This document shows positions 33,449 through 48,000 of a DNA stretch of 64,000 nt, one piece after another. The translations under genes and the position numbers were made by a program. The stretch is from Aurelia coerulea (lineage: Eukaryota; Cnidaria; Scyphozoa; Semaeostomeae; Ulmaridae), in NCBI GenBank assembly GCA_039566865.1, contig CM076960.1, positions 3,410,001-3,474,000 of the forward strand, read 5' to 3'. The notes under the pieces are model-generated. The model did not search any database and was not told where the DNA came from. It saw only the letters and a list, made by a program, of their open reading frames with translations. The number at the start of each line of letters is the position of its first letter. The first letter of the stretch is position 1.

Positions 33449-36400
33449 TTATGACGAAACTGAAGTTCTTGTTTTTCTTCTTTGCTTCACATGCTTATTG
33501 AACCACCAACCGTCATCAACTTTGTGAAAGAGCTGTAAAACAAACAATGATATTAAAATCAGCTTAAAGGGATCGACACAGTTAAAAGCTGGCTCGGGCC
33601 AAGTTAAAAATATAATTTATTGTATTCAACAACTTTAACGCCTGCGGTTTCATTGTGTGGCGAAGGAAAAAGTATGAGAGTAGTGGGTGAGGCAGAGAAA
33701 TATTCCCACTTCCAACAGGGCAGGATAAATCCTGCACTGGACCAATTTCAAACAGCTTTGGTATAATATTTTGTTGATATCCTACACTCTTCTATGTTAT
33801 TTTATGTCGATTTTTTGGATGGCTACCTATGGCAAAGCTTGCCTTTCCATCACAGCATGGACTCCAAATCTTTAAAAAGGCTGGTGTAAAATTCAGTGAC
33901 CGATTTCTTTGAACTGAATGACTTCAAAGAAACTTTAGCTATTTCTCTATAATTCTACCGTTGGACTTTCTGAAATCATGACTCATTTTAAAGAATTACC
34001 TTCGTTTTCCATTTAACCGCCAGTGCTTGTCTCTGCTTTTCTTCGGCTCTCTGTCTTTCCTCAAGCTGCAAGAAATTTTTATTCAGCAGGTCAAAAGGAG
34101 GATGCTATAACCATTCGTGCAATCGTTTTGAAAAATTGGATGACTATGCTGCAAAACTACCACAAATACAGTAAGTCTAGGGAAAACGCACATCATTTCT
34201 AAATAGAAACAATAAAATTCACTACATACTAACCTTGTGCTTCGCAGCGGTTGCAACTTCAAGGTTATTGTCCTTCAGAGCAACAGTTACATCCTTCCAC
34301 AACCTACAAAATAGCAAGTACTCATGAGGTCTTTGCGTCCCCGGGGGCTGATTGATAAAAAGGAATGTTTTGAAGGAGGCATATTAGAAGGGGAACTTGT
34401 TAACTAACAAGGTAGATTTGATGGTAAGCTTTGATTCTAGCTGGAGAAAAATGAAAGCATACCAGTTTTGAACTAGAATTAACAAAAAATAACAAGTAAA
34501 AATGTAACATAGATATGATAAACAAATAAATAAATATGATACTATGACAAAGAATGCTTAAATTAATGTAAAATTCAGCATGCGGGCTTATGGAGGAGGG
34601 CTTATTTGTCAAAATTAGTTATGAGGTGGGAGCTTTTCGGGCGGGGGGGGGGGGGCTTTATCGAGGATTTAAGGTACTAAATTTTCCAAACTTTAAATCA
34701 AACATTTAAGAAGCCACAAGAGCGTGACTGCCTCATACAGAAGTACTTTTGAAATTGCAACAAAATATACACACAGATTTTTCAGGTTTTAACCATGAAC
34801 AAACAAAAACATTTAATTACGAGCTCCTTTAGCTACAAGCGTCATAGCCTCTGAGAATCTGAAAGGGGGACCCATAACCAGGACCCCATAACAAGGGATA
34901 CCTTTTTCACAAGAACCGTGCAAAGAATACGCTATGTACCATTAGAAGAGCTAAACTCCTTTTCCCAAGCGAGCACTTCTATGTGGATAAAAGACTTTCG
35001 TTAATGGCTGCAATAACAGGTAGCATTTACCAATCACTACGGAAAATACTCACAAAGCAGACCTATAACCCGGCAAAAAACTTGACAGAGCATGATCCAG
35101 AACCCGGGGCAAAATTTTGGCAAACAAACCCATAGCCCAGGCACACATACCAAATCCCTGAAAGGAATTTGTCTCAAGCAAACCCTTAGCTATTGTAGGC
35201 AGAGTAGAAGTAATGTTTGCACCCCATAGGGACATATGATTTGTTAGACATCTATAAAAGGGAATTGATAAAAAGGGGGAAAATTGTATTGGAATAGCAA
35301 AAATAGCTTTTACCTTCTCGACTCGAATTCGCCTTGCCTTTCAAGTGGTCTCACACGTTTCGAAGAAATTGGAAGTTTACTGATGTCGATGGAGTAACCC
35401 TTTTTCTGCAATTCAAATGAAACAATTAGCAGAACGCCAAAAATGGCTTTTAAGTTGTGGGAAGTTGTCCTGTTGGAGGTCATCTGGTTTTGAAGCATAC
35501 TCCGAAATCAAAGGAACTGTCGAATTTCTACCCCGCAAAACCAATTAAATCTGTTGCCTACGACCTTGACAAAACTCTTTTATCAAGTAAAACTCGAAAG
35601 TACATAAGAAAGCACATGGAATAGCTTTTTGAATGAGAATTCAATATTTTCTAAAAAGCATTGTTCAAAACATGATCTTCCATGCCTTTATTTCGTCATC
35701 TGTCTTCCAATAAGATATCATAGCAATCATCTATCAAAATGATTTGGCCCTTGACACAAACACAAAAAAGCAAATCTTAAAGGGTTTGTGCAAGGAAATG
35801 AGCTTGCATTTGCAGAGCAAAAAATTCGAAAAATAACCTATTCAAATCGATGTCCCACACGAGCTGTCAACAATTGATAGGCAAAGAAACAATGCTGTGT
35901 CTGAGCTTTTTCTTCGTTCTATTTATAGAGAAGCCTTTACACCATTGCACACTCCCTTTAAAGGGGCTCCGTCGTCAAACAGTAAACAATCCGTAAACTC
36001 GAACGTGTCGCCGATTATCCATTGCTCATCCATTGTTCTCTGCAGTTTGTTTGGTGGCTTCACCCAAGCCACCAAAAAGTGACCGTTAAAAATCCACTTA
36101 TATCCGAGCAATCGTACAAGATATGAATGTTTGGTTTGTTCCTTAGTGAAGTACAATGATTAATGCCCAAACAGCAACTTTCATTTTGAAAAATATATGA
36201 AAATCCTGTGTGATATCACCTTTCAAAAAACTGCAAAAATCATCGTTTTGTTTACATTTTGACGACGGAGCCCCTTTAAGCTTGGTAACATAATCAAGTT
36301 TAGTGATTTTTCAAAACGTTTCACTTTTTACTGTGTCAACCGGTAGGACCAATCTAAAATTCGCATTCATAACTCACAATTTGAAGGAAATTAGGTGGAA

Positions 36401-39400
36401 GCTTCAATTTCTTAATCTCAGAAAATAATCTTACCTCTTCATCCGTAAAAGTGATATCAATACTGCCATTCCAAGCTCCCTCTGCTCGACAATATATAGC
36501 ACCAGTTTCGATATTCCTAGGAGAAAGTAACATTTTTCTGTTAAGATTTGGCAGAAAGGAAAATTCTTTTTGTACATGTACAGAAAATCGCAACGCTAAG
36601 ATCTCAGAAACAATTATTTGTTAGAATCACGTTAAACGGCACATCTTTATGTACAAGAGGCTGATAAATTTCTGAGTTTTGCTTTTCCATTCTTAACATT
36701 CGAAAGAAATAGGTGACCTTGCTTCAGCAATTTAAATTCCAGCCGCCAGTTGGATTAAAAATGAGGACACATGCATTGTTTTTAGAGATCATGTGGGTGG
36801 GGGCAGAGGGTATACGATACGTCCTTCCAAATGCTTTCTTTTGTAACGAGCATGCTTCGAAAGTAATTTGTTTTCTCTTGCCGATAAATGGATATCTACT
36901 CACTTGATTTCAGCCGATATCTTATTCTCTGTGCCACCATAGAACGGCTGAAAACAAAAGGATATAGTGTTGTTAGTCAGTTCTTGAGGAAATTAAAGTC
37001 ATTCTCAAATTAGATGTCACCTGAGATTTGCGATAACGCAAAATTCCTTTGCAAAACACTTCTATTGTTATTGTTCGCTGGCATTTGCAGGTGACATCTA
37101 ATTAGAAACAGACTACGTATGTCTTAGTTTTAATTTAACATCGATGATGCTTTGAAGGTGTTGTGGCGCAGTGGTGTAATCCTCTGACTTTGCAGCCAGA
37201 ACAGTCAGGCGGAGTGGGTTCGATACCCGGTAGGACCCCACCACTTGAGCGTCATGACAAGGATTCGCGGACTCGATTAGGTCTGCTCTATTTCTGCGAT
37301 CCCAGCGCTTGGCGGTAAAAACGCAACTTCACCTTCAACTTCACCTTTACCTTTAGTTTTGGTCAACTGTTCTCCAGTAATATTTAAATTGTGGATAGAT
37401 TGTCATTATTATTATTATAAAATTCTTTAAAGTTGATTGTAAAAAATAGCTCTAATACAAGAACTAATAAAGACCAACTATTTACAAAAACAAACGAAAT
37501 TACAGTTCATGATAAGTAAGGTAAAATACCCTATTTACATATTTTGCAACGGTAATTCTCTCCATTCTATTTTTTATGCATGACTTTAAGAAACAGACGG
37601 AGAACAAACATTAAACTTAATAAACACAACAGAAAGAAAACAATCATCTACAAGTTGTCAAGAATGGAAGCCAATTAGTTATAAAACACAGGCTACAAAA
37701 TAAACATTTGTGAACTCTTTCTACTTATCAATCAAAGTTTGAAAGCAAGATATCCAAAATGTGCAATTTTTGCGACTTTTCTCATCTAGTGCCAGTCTTC
37801 AAAGTTCCAAATCAATGTTGGAGGGGCTGCTGACGTTATTTTCATTCATGCAAATGACAAAATAACGAAAAATATGATTTGAACAACTGTGGTTTCAAAG
37901 CAATAACAATTATTCAAAATACCTTCGTATGAAATAATATAACAGCAGCATATCCAGATTTGACGCATTTGATCAGAGTCCGTCCACCGAGTTCAACCCA
38001 CGGATAAGTCAGAATCGATCTGCAAAGTAATAAAGATATTTTTAACTGTATGCAATAATGACATTTCTTGGTTTTCTAGATTTGAGCGAAAGACACATAC
38101 ATGTCTGCAGATACGTTTTTATGAATTTCGGCATTAATACGCGTTCTGGTTACTATCTGCAATGATAGGGAATTGCTTTGGAGTTGTTTCTACTAATTTT
38201 CGCTTTAAGCAGAACCTGCATTTAAGAGTTTCTTTGTTCACACAAGGTTCAAGGTTCAAGGTTCAAGGACCATTTAGCTGTCAAATGCAAATTGTTACAT
38301 AGCTATGGAGAAGAATCTCTTAGTGAATTTGTGAATTTAGCTGGCTATGATCTTCATGTTCTTTTACTATAATCTTGGACAGCTCAATCGTGCGCAATTT
38401 CTCACCACAGTATCAGAAGTAGATGGTATAGAAGGACAGGTTCAAAAATGTTTTTGGTCTTAAAAAAGTTCATTTGAGACCCAGACAAGGAAGCAAGAAA
38501 TTCAAATATAGATATTGCGTATCAACTTTGAAACAAACTTTAAAAGACTTTATATTTTAAATCCAAAACTCACCGACATGTGTGTAATTAATCAAAAAGT
38601 CACTTCTATCTAGCACGCTTCAAAATGTGATCAATAATGAATAATTTCTAATTAAATCAAATGAGTTCTAATTTATAAGATATGACAATATTACCTGCAA
38701 TATGCGTTCGGGAATGTAATTACATATTCTTCCTCGTGGACGTGATCAATAAGAACCCCTGAAATGAGACACAACTGGTCATTTTACCTGAACAGCAGAA
38801 CCCGTCAATTTTGAATTTAAAATAACATTTTCTACATAGCATAAAATTCACCGGGTGCATTATTGGTGGTAGGCACGTCTAACAATCTACAACCAGGCAT
38901 TTTCCAAAGGATACGTTTTGTGGCCTCCTTTACGTAATTCTCTCCATACAATTTATCTCGTTTCTCTATATTTGTATATTGTATTAACTCTCCATATCAA
39001 TGTATTAATTTTCTGTAACATTGTCATACTTCCTTGTAGTTTAGCTATTTGTTGGTACAGAAAATTGTAAATTGTATGTAGTGAATTTAAATATATGAAA
39101 CTGAAAAAAAACTGAAAAAAACTGTGGCGGGTTCTTATTTACAGAAAGATGGGAAATTCTTATTATCAATATCAATTTCTCTGACGTAGGCATAGGTATG
39201 CAAAATAGCTACAAAGTAATAGTTAATTCAAGCTTCTCGTCTACAAAAACAAAACCAAAGTAAAAACATTGCAATGTAGAATAACAACATACAAATAATG
39301 TACTGACTTTTGCAATGATTACGATTTTGTCAGAAATTATAATGCAACAATTTCTATTAACTCAAGATCCCAACACAGCCACAAAAGGTCAACTTATCTT

Positions 39401-42400
39401 ATTGTTGCATTCCTCTCCTTTCGAGATATTGATTTTCAGTTTGAAACAAGGGAGAGCATCTGACTGCTTTATGTCATTGGTAAGTTCATGTCATAAAGTA
39501 CCGTAAAAGCTCTATTAAGCCCCCAGGGGGCCTATTCAATTTTGAACACTTTCAGATGGGGCTTGAAAGAGAGGGGGCTTAAAAGAGAGGGGGCTTATTG
39601 GAGGGGGGGGGGGCTTATTCACAAAATCAAATGACAGGGATACAGATGATAGCTTTCTAGTTCTTTTACACCATATTTTGCGGATTCAACATACAATTTT
39701 ACGAGTCAAATACATAAATTCAACACAGTTTTATCTCAAACCATATCAAAATTAACATGCAAACTTATTTAGCTCAATAAATGAGTTTGGTAACCTCTGG
39801 AATTTGATATAAGTGGGGGGCTTAATAGAGAGGGGGCATATTTAAACTTATTGCTCAGAGAGGAAGGGCTTATTAGAGAGGGGGACTTGATAGAGAGGGG
39901 GCTTAATAGAGCTTACGGTAAGCATGGCGTTTAAGTTTCTTGAAGGAAAAAACAGATTTTGTACGGCAAGAACAATAGCCAATAGCTGGGATATTTTACA
40001 ACATCTTACAAAGTACTGTCCTATTAATATCCAGATTTATAAACAAAATGATGACATACCTTCTCCTACGTTAACCACGCCAATCGACATTCCATAAAAT
40101 TTTGATTTCGTCCAAATGTGTGAATTCATACTCACTCTTTTGTTCGGGCATTCAGCATAAAATGCAGATACTGGAAAAGTAAACATGAATGTGTATTTGA
40201 TAGGCACACATAATCAGTACATACCAAATACAAAATTGCTGCAATACAATCAATGATGCTTTTGATAGATCAAAAGCTTGGAAGGAACACTCGGGGTTTT
40301 TGCTGTAAATCTGCCATGGCAATTTATTGATATCAGTCTCAATATGGCGGCATTTATTAAATTTGAGGTTATGACGTCAACAAATTTCTAAATCCTAAAC
40401 TATAAAGGCTACAGATTTCTGCTTGCCACCTTATTTTAGATCTTCATAAACTATGATTTTCTTGAAGGTTATATAATGTTTCCTCTATTACTTTAGGATT
40501 TACGATGATTTAGGCTTTTTCAAAATTGTCCATGAATTTTGTCAAAAATAATTAAATTGCCGCCATTTTGAAAAAAATCAAGATATCAAAAAATTTCCAC
40601 GGCAGATTTACAGCAAAGTGTGATAAGTTCCTTTCAAGTCATTCAATTAAAAAAATGGCATAGAATTTTACACCGACCTTTTTAAAGATTTGAAAGATTT
40701 GAGCCCTATGCTAAGAATAACACAAAATGAATTAGAATAACGAGATGAATTAAAGGGGCTGGGTCACGTAACCGTAAACAAATATGTTATCTTTATAATC
40801 TATATTGTTGCCCGCACGCGCCGGCACGCGCCCATTGTGTTCTGCACAGATTTTGGTGGATGGGGTGAATCCACAATAAAGTTACTTCTAAAAATCCATC
40901 AATATCTTTGCAATCTTACAACATATGGTGGTTTCGTTTGTTTCTCTCTGAAGTTCAAGAGTTCATCTTCAAAATAGCACTTTCATTTTGAGAAAAATAG
41001 TGGAAAATCTGTGTGATATGGCCTGTCAAAAAAACTGCAAAATCGTCGCTTCGAAAGAAGTTTGTTTACTTTACGTGACCCAGCCCATTTAAAGAGAAAA
41101 CTAACAACGCCTTACTTGGAGGATGATGTGAAACTTGTTCCGCAACATAATACAGTCGGTCACTGGATTCTCCAGTTGTTTTAACAACATCTTCCGAGTC
41201 TGCTGGCTGTCTCGTTGTTATATTTTCAACGTCATATGAACAATGAAATATTTCTCCAATGATCGGATTGTACGGTTTCTTTGCAACAGGAGCCTGCATG
41301 AGAATAATGAAAATGATAAATATGAAAATATTAGAGATGAGAACATGTTTTCCAATCCAACAAAACATCTTTAAAATGGTACGTTTTGCTTACTCTCGAG
41401 TACCGAATAAACAGGGGGGAGATGAGTATAATCAGGGGGTTGGAAATAGTTCCATATGGTAATGATGGGGGGGGGGGTTGGAATAATCTGGGGGAGGTTG
41501 GAAAAATTGGAAACAGTCGCTATACTTGTTAAACACACGTCTGTTTCATAATTATGTAAAAATTATTCAAAAATTATGTTCACTATCGTTTCATTTTATC
41601 AAGAATCAAGAGGCAGAAACAGAACAGGAGGCAGAGCAGGAAACATCTTTTACTGGATTAAGAGAGATCTTGGGTACCTTAGTCCTTTCAAATTTCGCCT
41701 ACCTTCAATTTTGGCTCCCTTTAATTTTCGCCCCCCTTGTGCAGAAGTTTCGCGGGAGTTTCGCTCCCTTTAATTTTCGCCCCCTGGTTTGGATTGATAT
41801 GACGTAATTTGGATGGATATGGCCCCGAGGAAGAGAACACGGTGGAACTAGAACAACAAAATCACCCCTCAGACACAGGGGAGGACAATATCATTGTTAT
41901 CGAAGAGTAATGAATGTCTTGTATTTTGTATTACAATTAAAACCAAAGTTTTTTCATAGAAAATAGATTTTTTCGCTTCCTTTAATCTTCGCTCCCTCTA
42001 ATATTCGCCCCCTAAAATATTTCCGCAATTAGCCCCCTTTAATTTTCACCCCCCCTCCCCTCCGGGGCGAAGATTAGAGGCAGGCGAAATTTGAAGGGAC
42101 TAAGGTATTGTAAAGGCACTCCAGAAAGGGAGACTCGTCTCATTCATTTTCGATCTTATTTGATTTGCTGTCAAAATACATGAGGAAATTTGACGGCAAT
42201 GCACTGTGAGAAGCACTGTAAGACGGCACTGTGAGAAGAAAACGTACTCACTTTTCTTCCAACATGGAAAGACGTCAAGTAAAATTCCAATACGGATAAC
42301 ATCCTATCTTCTGGAGTGCTTGCGTCTGGAATTCTGTTCATAGGAAAGATGAAATACGGTTAAACTCGTGTTTCACAGGAATTTTAACAAACGCTATACG

Positions 42401-44952
42401 GTTTCAGTAAAAATTTACTGTGCGCTTGTGGGGAAAAATGTTAAACCCTCATTTCTATAAAGAGTCGGTAAATATTTGATGTAAAACAACCTTAAATGGA
42501 CATTCATTACACTTAATAAAATTTTTCTCTATAAAAGCCGTTGTATAAAAAAGATTCTGCAGTTGCTCTGATGCTGACCTTGTGGCCGCAACTGGTTCGC
42601 AGACAACTGAATAAACGAAAAAAAGCGCAAAGATCAACTCGATGCCTGCTCTCGGTAAAGGCTGTCCCTCTTCTTCATCGCTCACTAAATACCGGGTGTC
42701 CCAAAAAAAGTACTCCCGTTTGAAAAATCACCAAAGTTTGATTACACAACCGATCTTAAAATTTATTTTTTGTCAAGTAGATCAAGGACCAAATTATTTT
42801 CCCAGAAATAGCAAATTTTGTGATTGGTTTAAAAATTAGCAAATTCAGCTCTTTTTGGAGTTACCTGGTTTTGAATCATACTGTAAAAAAATAACTGGTG
42901 ATTGCCAGATCAAATTTTTGTGCATGTAAAGCTTCTAATTTGGTCATGAATGACAGAAAGAAATGCGCACTATCATCAGAGACTTAAATGATTTTTATAA
43001 AATCTGAAAACTTTGACTCTTAGGCACGATTGAAAATTTTGCTTAAAACTATAGCTCAAAACCGGTTTTTCAACCGGTAATTTTTCTACCTTGTTATATC
43101 AAAAGCAAACCTTCTAAAATCTATAAATATTTTTTGGTCCTTGACAAAACAAGTGAAAAGGAAAACTTTATCAAAGGTTTGATAATTGATTTTTGGTGAT
43201 TTTTTAAACCGGAGTACTTTTTTTTGGGACATCCGGTACTTGATGTAAAACAGATTGGAATATCTACTTTTCAATCAAAGGATATTCAAAATCACATTTT
43301 TAGCTACAAAGCATTGCATAAGGGGTGTTATGTCTTATACATGAATACGGCCCTTTCTCGTGTTCTAGCTCTAAAAAATCTATCTATAAGACGCTCTCGC
43401 AGTGCTAGTGATTCTTACCATATCAAGAACAGGGGCTGAAAAAAGGGCCAGCAATTTAACTGAGCCAACTTTAATATAATGTTTTACTTAGAATCTAACG
43501 ACAAAACAAGCTGAATTCTAAAATGCTATCTTACTTTGCAAACAGATCTGAGTGTGCAAAGAAATCAGCATACATTTCAAGTAAAGATCTTTTCTCCAGA
43601 ACAAATGTTGGAAGGACGACCTAGAAAATACAAATGAAGTAATCAAACCTAGATTGACCAGTAACGGCATTGTTTTCATTAAAAAAATGGATGAAATTGA
43701 TGAGCACAAAAATTTGATGAAAATAAATACGGTGTTACAAAAGACAATATTCAAAAGTATTTCAAAGAAAAGACTTCCAAGTTTAAACAAGTAATTCGTG
43801 GTACAAAATCTAAAAATAGCCTTAAATAACAGACTCATCATATTAAACCCATAAACGCAATAAAAAACACCGAAATCAGTAGAAAGAAGACTATTAACTC
43901 CTGTAAAAGAAACAACAACCAAAATAAGCCTGTAACAAGAGAAAAACTGTTAAATCCTGTAAGACAAAACCGAATTAACCTTAAAACCCGAAAGGAAAGA
44001 AATAAGTTAATAGCTCACCAGTAACTGCTGAGAAAATAAACGTGGAAATCACCAAAAACTAGTTTCGTCGCACTCTCATCACTTCCAAGTTTACACTTGG
44101 TCAATAAAAACGTCACCGACATCGTCGCTATAAAGTGACATAGAGAAATGGGCCGGGTAGAGCAGAAATCAATTAAGAAGAACAGCGACCAACATAGATC
44201 AGTTGAGAAGTCTGATGATTGACACGAAAGCACGCATGCGTGAAACCGATGAAGAGAGAGAGAGACTGAAAACGCTGCGAGGAGAAACAAAGTTTCTATA
44301 TTTTTTGCAAATTTTTTCATCTTCAGTTTTTAGAGCTATCCTGTCTGAAAACGATAAAAAGACATCTAATATTCGACATGAATGGACAAAAAGAGAGTTT
44401 GTTCGTGGTGATTTGGGATTTAGAAATCTATTATAGTTCGTACTTAATCCCCCTGAAAACTCCGATCGAGAGCCTCAACGAATATTTTAAGTTTCATTAA
44501 CAATGCGGAAAAAAAATAGGGGTGAATAATATCTTCAAAATCGATCAAGTGTACGATACCCATTTTGGCGACCCTGAGACGAAGAAGAACTGTTGGTATT
44601 GCTTTCAGCCTAATATGCAGTTTCATTTAATTAGGGGGGAATATAGAAGCATAGACGAAGAAGATACAGCCTTTCAGCTTCGGGAAGAGTTCAGGGAAGA
44701 GTTGGGAGCAACTAAATTACAGGTCGGAGAAAAGATAAAAATTAATATATTCACCCTGATTTAAACTAGAGAACAATACACACTAAGCTTACCCTTGTAA
44801 GATCCATTCCAAGTTTCAGTTGTGACAAAATGCTCAAAATCATAGTCCTATGTGGTTCCATACTTTCATCTGATTCCTCTATATCCCTGGTATCAACTAC
44901 TTCTGAATGCTCGTATTGTCGTATGTGCGTGAATTCTGCAAAAGAATGGTAC

Positions 44953-45025
<73 letters not shown>

Positions 45026-48000
45026 TCTACATGGGTAATATTTTCATTCATGTTTTGAAATAAGTATTTACAAAGCTTTGGAAGCGAACTCCCCTTTTAT
45101 ACAACAACTATCTATAATTGTCTTCATCTTACTACTTACACACTAAAATTCGTATGTATATGCGGTTTTAATGTTTTTTGAGGTTTTTGATTGGTTTAAA
45201 AAGTCCATTCATACATTCAATGACATATTGTGCCACTCATATATTTCACAATGGCAGACTGGTATTGTTACAATGGCATACTGTAATAACAATGGTCAAA
45301 AAAGAGAAAAGACTAATTGGTTATTTGAATCCAGTAGCCACATTAGCCACAGTACCTTTTAGGAGCTAAAACAAATACTCTAGCTTCTCCTTACCTTCAT
45401 CTAACTCTTTAAAACTATCTTCTAAATCTTCATCTGAAGTAAAGTCATCATCTCTGTTTCTAAATTGACTTTGGCCCCTGCAGAAAAAATATGCTTATTT
45501 CCTTATTCGTTGAAGTCAACCGAATAAAGCTTTATCTATCAACTAAACTGAGGTCAGTCTAGCAAGTGTGTATATTGGTGTGCAAAGTGAAGTAAACACG
45601 GTGATAAGCTCATTACTCATATCGCTCATCCGCTCTTTAGATACAACATGAGCACCAACAAACTTAACAAAAATATACTCCTTCTGACTTTAAAATTTAT
45701 CCACAAATCTGGTCGATTCGGTTAGAAAATTCCACAAAGAACTCCGTTATAAGTCACTTGACCACAGCCACCATGTTGCATGTCCCATTTTAGTTTATTT
45801 TGTTTTGTTTAGTTAAGTCGTGTATTTCAAACGTCTATTTCAAATTAGATGCCATGCAATATTTGCGATAATGCCTAATTACCAATACAAACCAAAGTCA
45901 ACCTGATCGCAGATATTTCTCATGGCAAGTAATTTGAGACAGACCATAGTAGTTTTAGCTCCATGTCTAGATGTCCTTGGGGGTAGTCACAGCCTTTTGC
46001 TCCTCGGGGTATCTTTCCGGTAGTATTGTATAGTAATTTGTAGGTAGTGTAAGTAATATATATTGTAATTTTTTAGTGGATATAGAAAAAAACAGGGAGG
46101 GGATGGGCGGGAGGGAGAGAGGGAACAAATTTTTGAAGAGAACTTTTTTATACATACAAAATATTATAATAAATCTTACATTCTACTATACCTTCCTAAT
46201 ACTGTACAACACTACAGGGACGATGCCAAGGGGAGCGAAGGACAATGACTACCCAATGGCCAATAGAAAACAAACGCAACGTTAAACTACATACAATTAG
46301 GCAAACTACGAACGACTAAAACCTAATGGATACTATGTTAGATTCTGTCTAACATTAGATGTCGGGTCAGGTTTGTGATGAAATTTAAATGTCACGAGCG
46401 TAGCTCTTCATTGGTTTGAGGTCGTAAACTATGCCCGGCATCTAATGTGAAACAGAACTTGCAAAGAAACGGATAATTAAGTTAAGGGATTTGGTGGTTG
46501 CTTGGTACTGACGTTACAAAACATCTTAGTCAAACCGAGCAGTTTCGAGAATGAAATGTAAAGTCAATTCGAGTACATCTCTGTTCAAGTCATTGGAAAG
46601 GTTTTGATCACCATATATTAAAAGCTGCGTCAGAGCATCCTTTGAAAAATCGGTGATTTGTACAAATGGTCGTAGCAATTCAACAATTCCAGCGAGAAGA
46701 TTTTGCCGTTGAAAATGAAAAGAAAGGCAGAGCAACAAAAAGTGCTCCGTGTCTTCAATGCCATCGCTTGTTGGGCACATTGGGTTTATGGTACTTGAAG
46801 GGAACTTGTTGCCAATCTGAACTAGCTTCTTATTTAAAGGTACTTGGATTAATTTCAGGCTATTAAAGATTCTTAAAGGTCCTTATTTGAAAGTTATCAT
46901 GCGTAAACCGTTTAGGAATCATCACCAAGATATTTTCAACCCTTTTACTTGTTTTGGCAATATCATTATGCACCTAATAACAATATCGGAGCTTACAAAT
47001 AGCAGAGGAGAAGGTTCAAATTTCAACAGCCAACTGGGACAGAACAGATCTTAATAAGGATGATCAAAGATCACCTTTACTACCCTTGTATTTTTTCATC
47101 AAACTCAAACGGGTTCTTAATAACGAGGAGCGTAATCTAATATAAACAGCCTGTAGGCTCTTGTCTTTTTAGGCTCCTATATGCGGGGATTTACTGTACT
47201 ATATAAAATAATCGAATTACTTACACTGGATGCGACGGCTCTAGCCATTCAATTCGAGCACCTTGAAAATAAAGGAGAAAATAAGGTTTCAAACCACAGG
47301 GGGGGGGGGCACTCGACACATACGCATACGGGGGGGGGGGTCAGTCCGAGAACCTTTTTTCAGGCAACACAAAAATATCAGCTCATTTTATACCTTGACT
47401 TCTGTAAAAACGAACATAAGCGATCCTGAAACAATGCAAATTGAGGCCAGGATTGCCTCTAAAGAACCCAGAAATATCGTTTTGATTATATTTGATGCCC
47501 AAAAATACCATGGCAATAATTTTAGTTTATGTTGGACCAAAAAATATCACTTTGGCAGTACTTTGACCCAAAAATATCGGACTTACCTCCCCGTATGTGC
47601 ATATTCTGAGTGAACCCCCCTGGGTTTCTAAAACGTACAAAAATCGGAAAGAAAAAAATTAGCAAATGACACGTTTTCATTTCACATCAAAAATATTAAT
47701 CAACGCATCATGGTAACCTTTCTTGCTCATCATTCTTCCACGAAACAAATCACAAGCCACTGTGTGCATTGTGATAAAGGGCTAAAGGGCTCCTTTAAAG
47801 CCTTTTTAATAATCACAAATCGAGATATACATCAGTCTATTTCCTAAAATTATTGCACAAAATCATACCTGGAGGCAGGCCGGTGGCATGAGCAGATGCT
47901 TGCAAATCGGTAGCCTACGAAAAAATAAGACACAGATCATTAAAACAGACAGTTCCCTTCACAAATCACGCCTATATGTACTCGTTTTACTTAGAACATA

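Noticed and set aside
37157..37240. functional tRNA gene
   Set aside because: Pol III boxes are present, but the acceptor and anticodon stems do not pair well and the sequence continues into a SINE body.
43518..43922. 134-codon - strand frame overlapping ORP exon 14
   Set aside because: It runs in a different frame from the real exon (43535-43620), and the extension is intronic AT-rich sequence.
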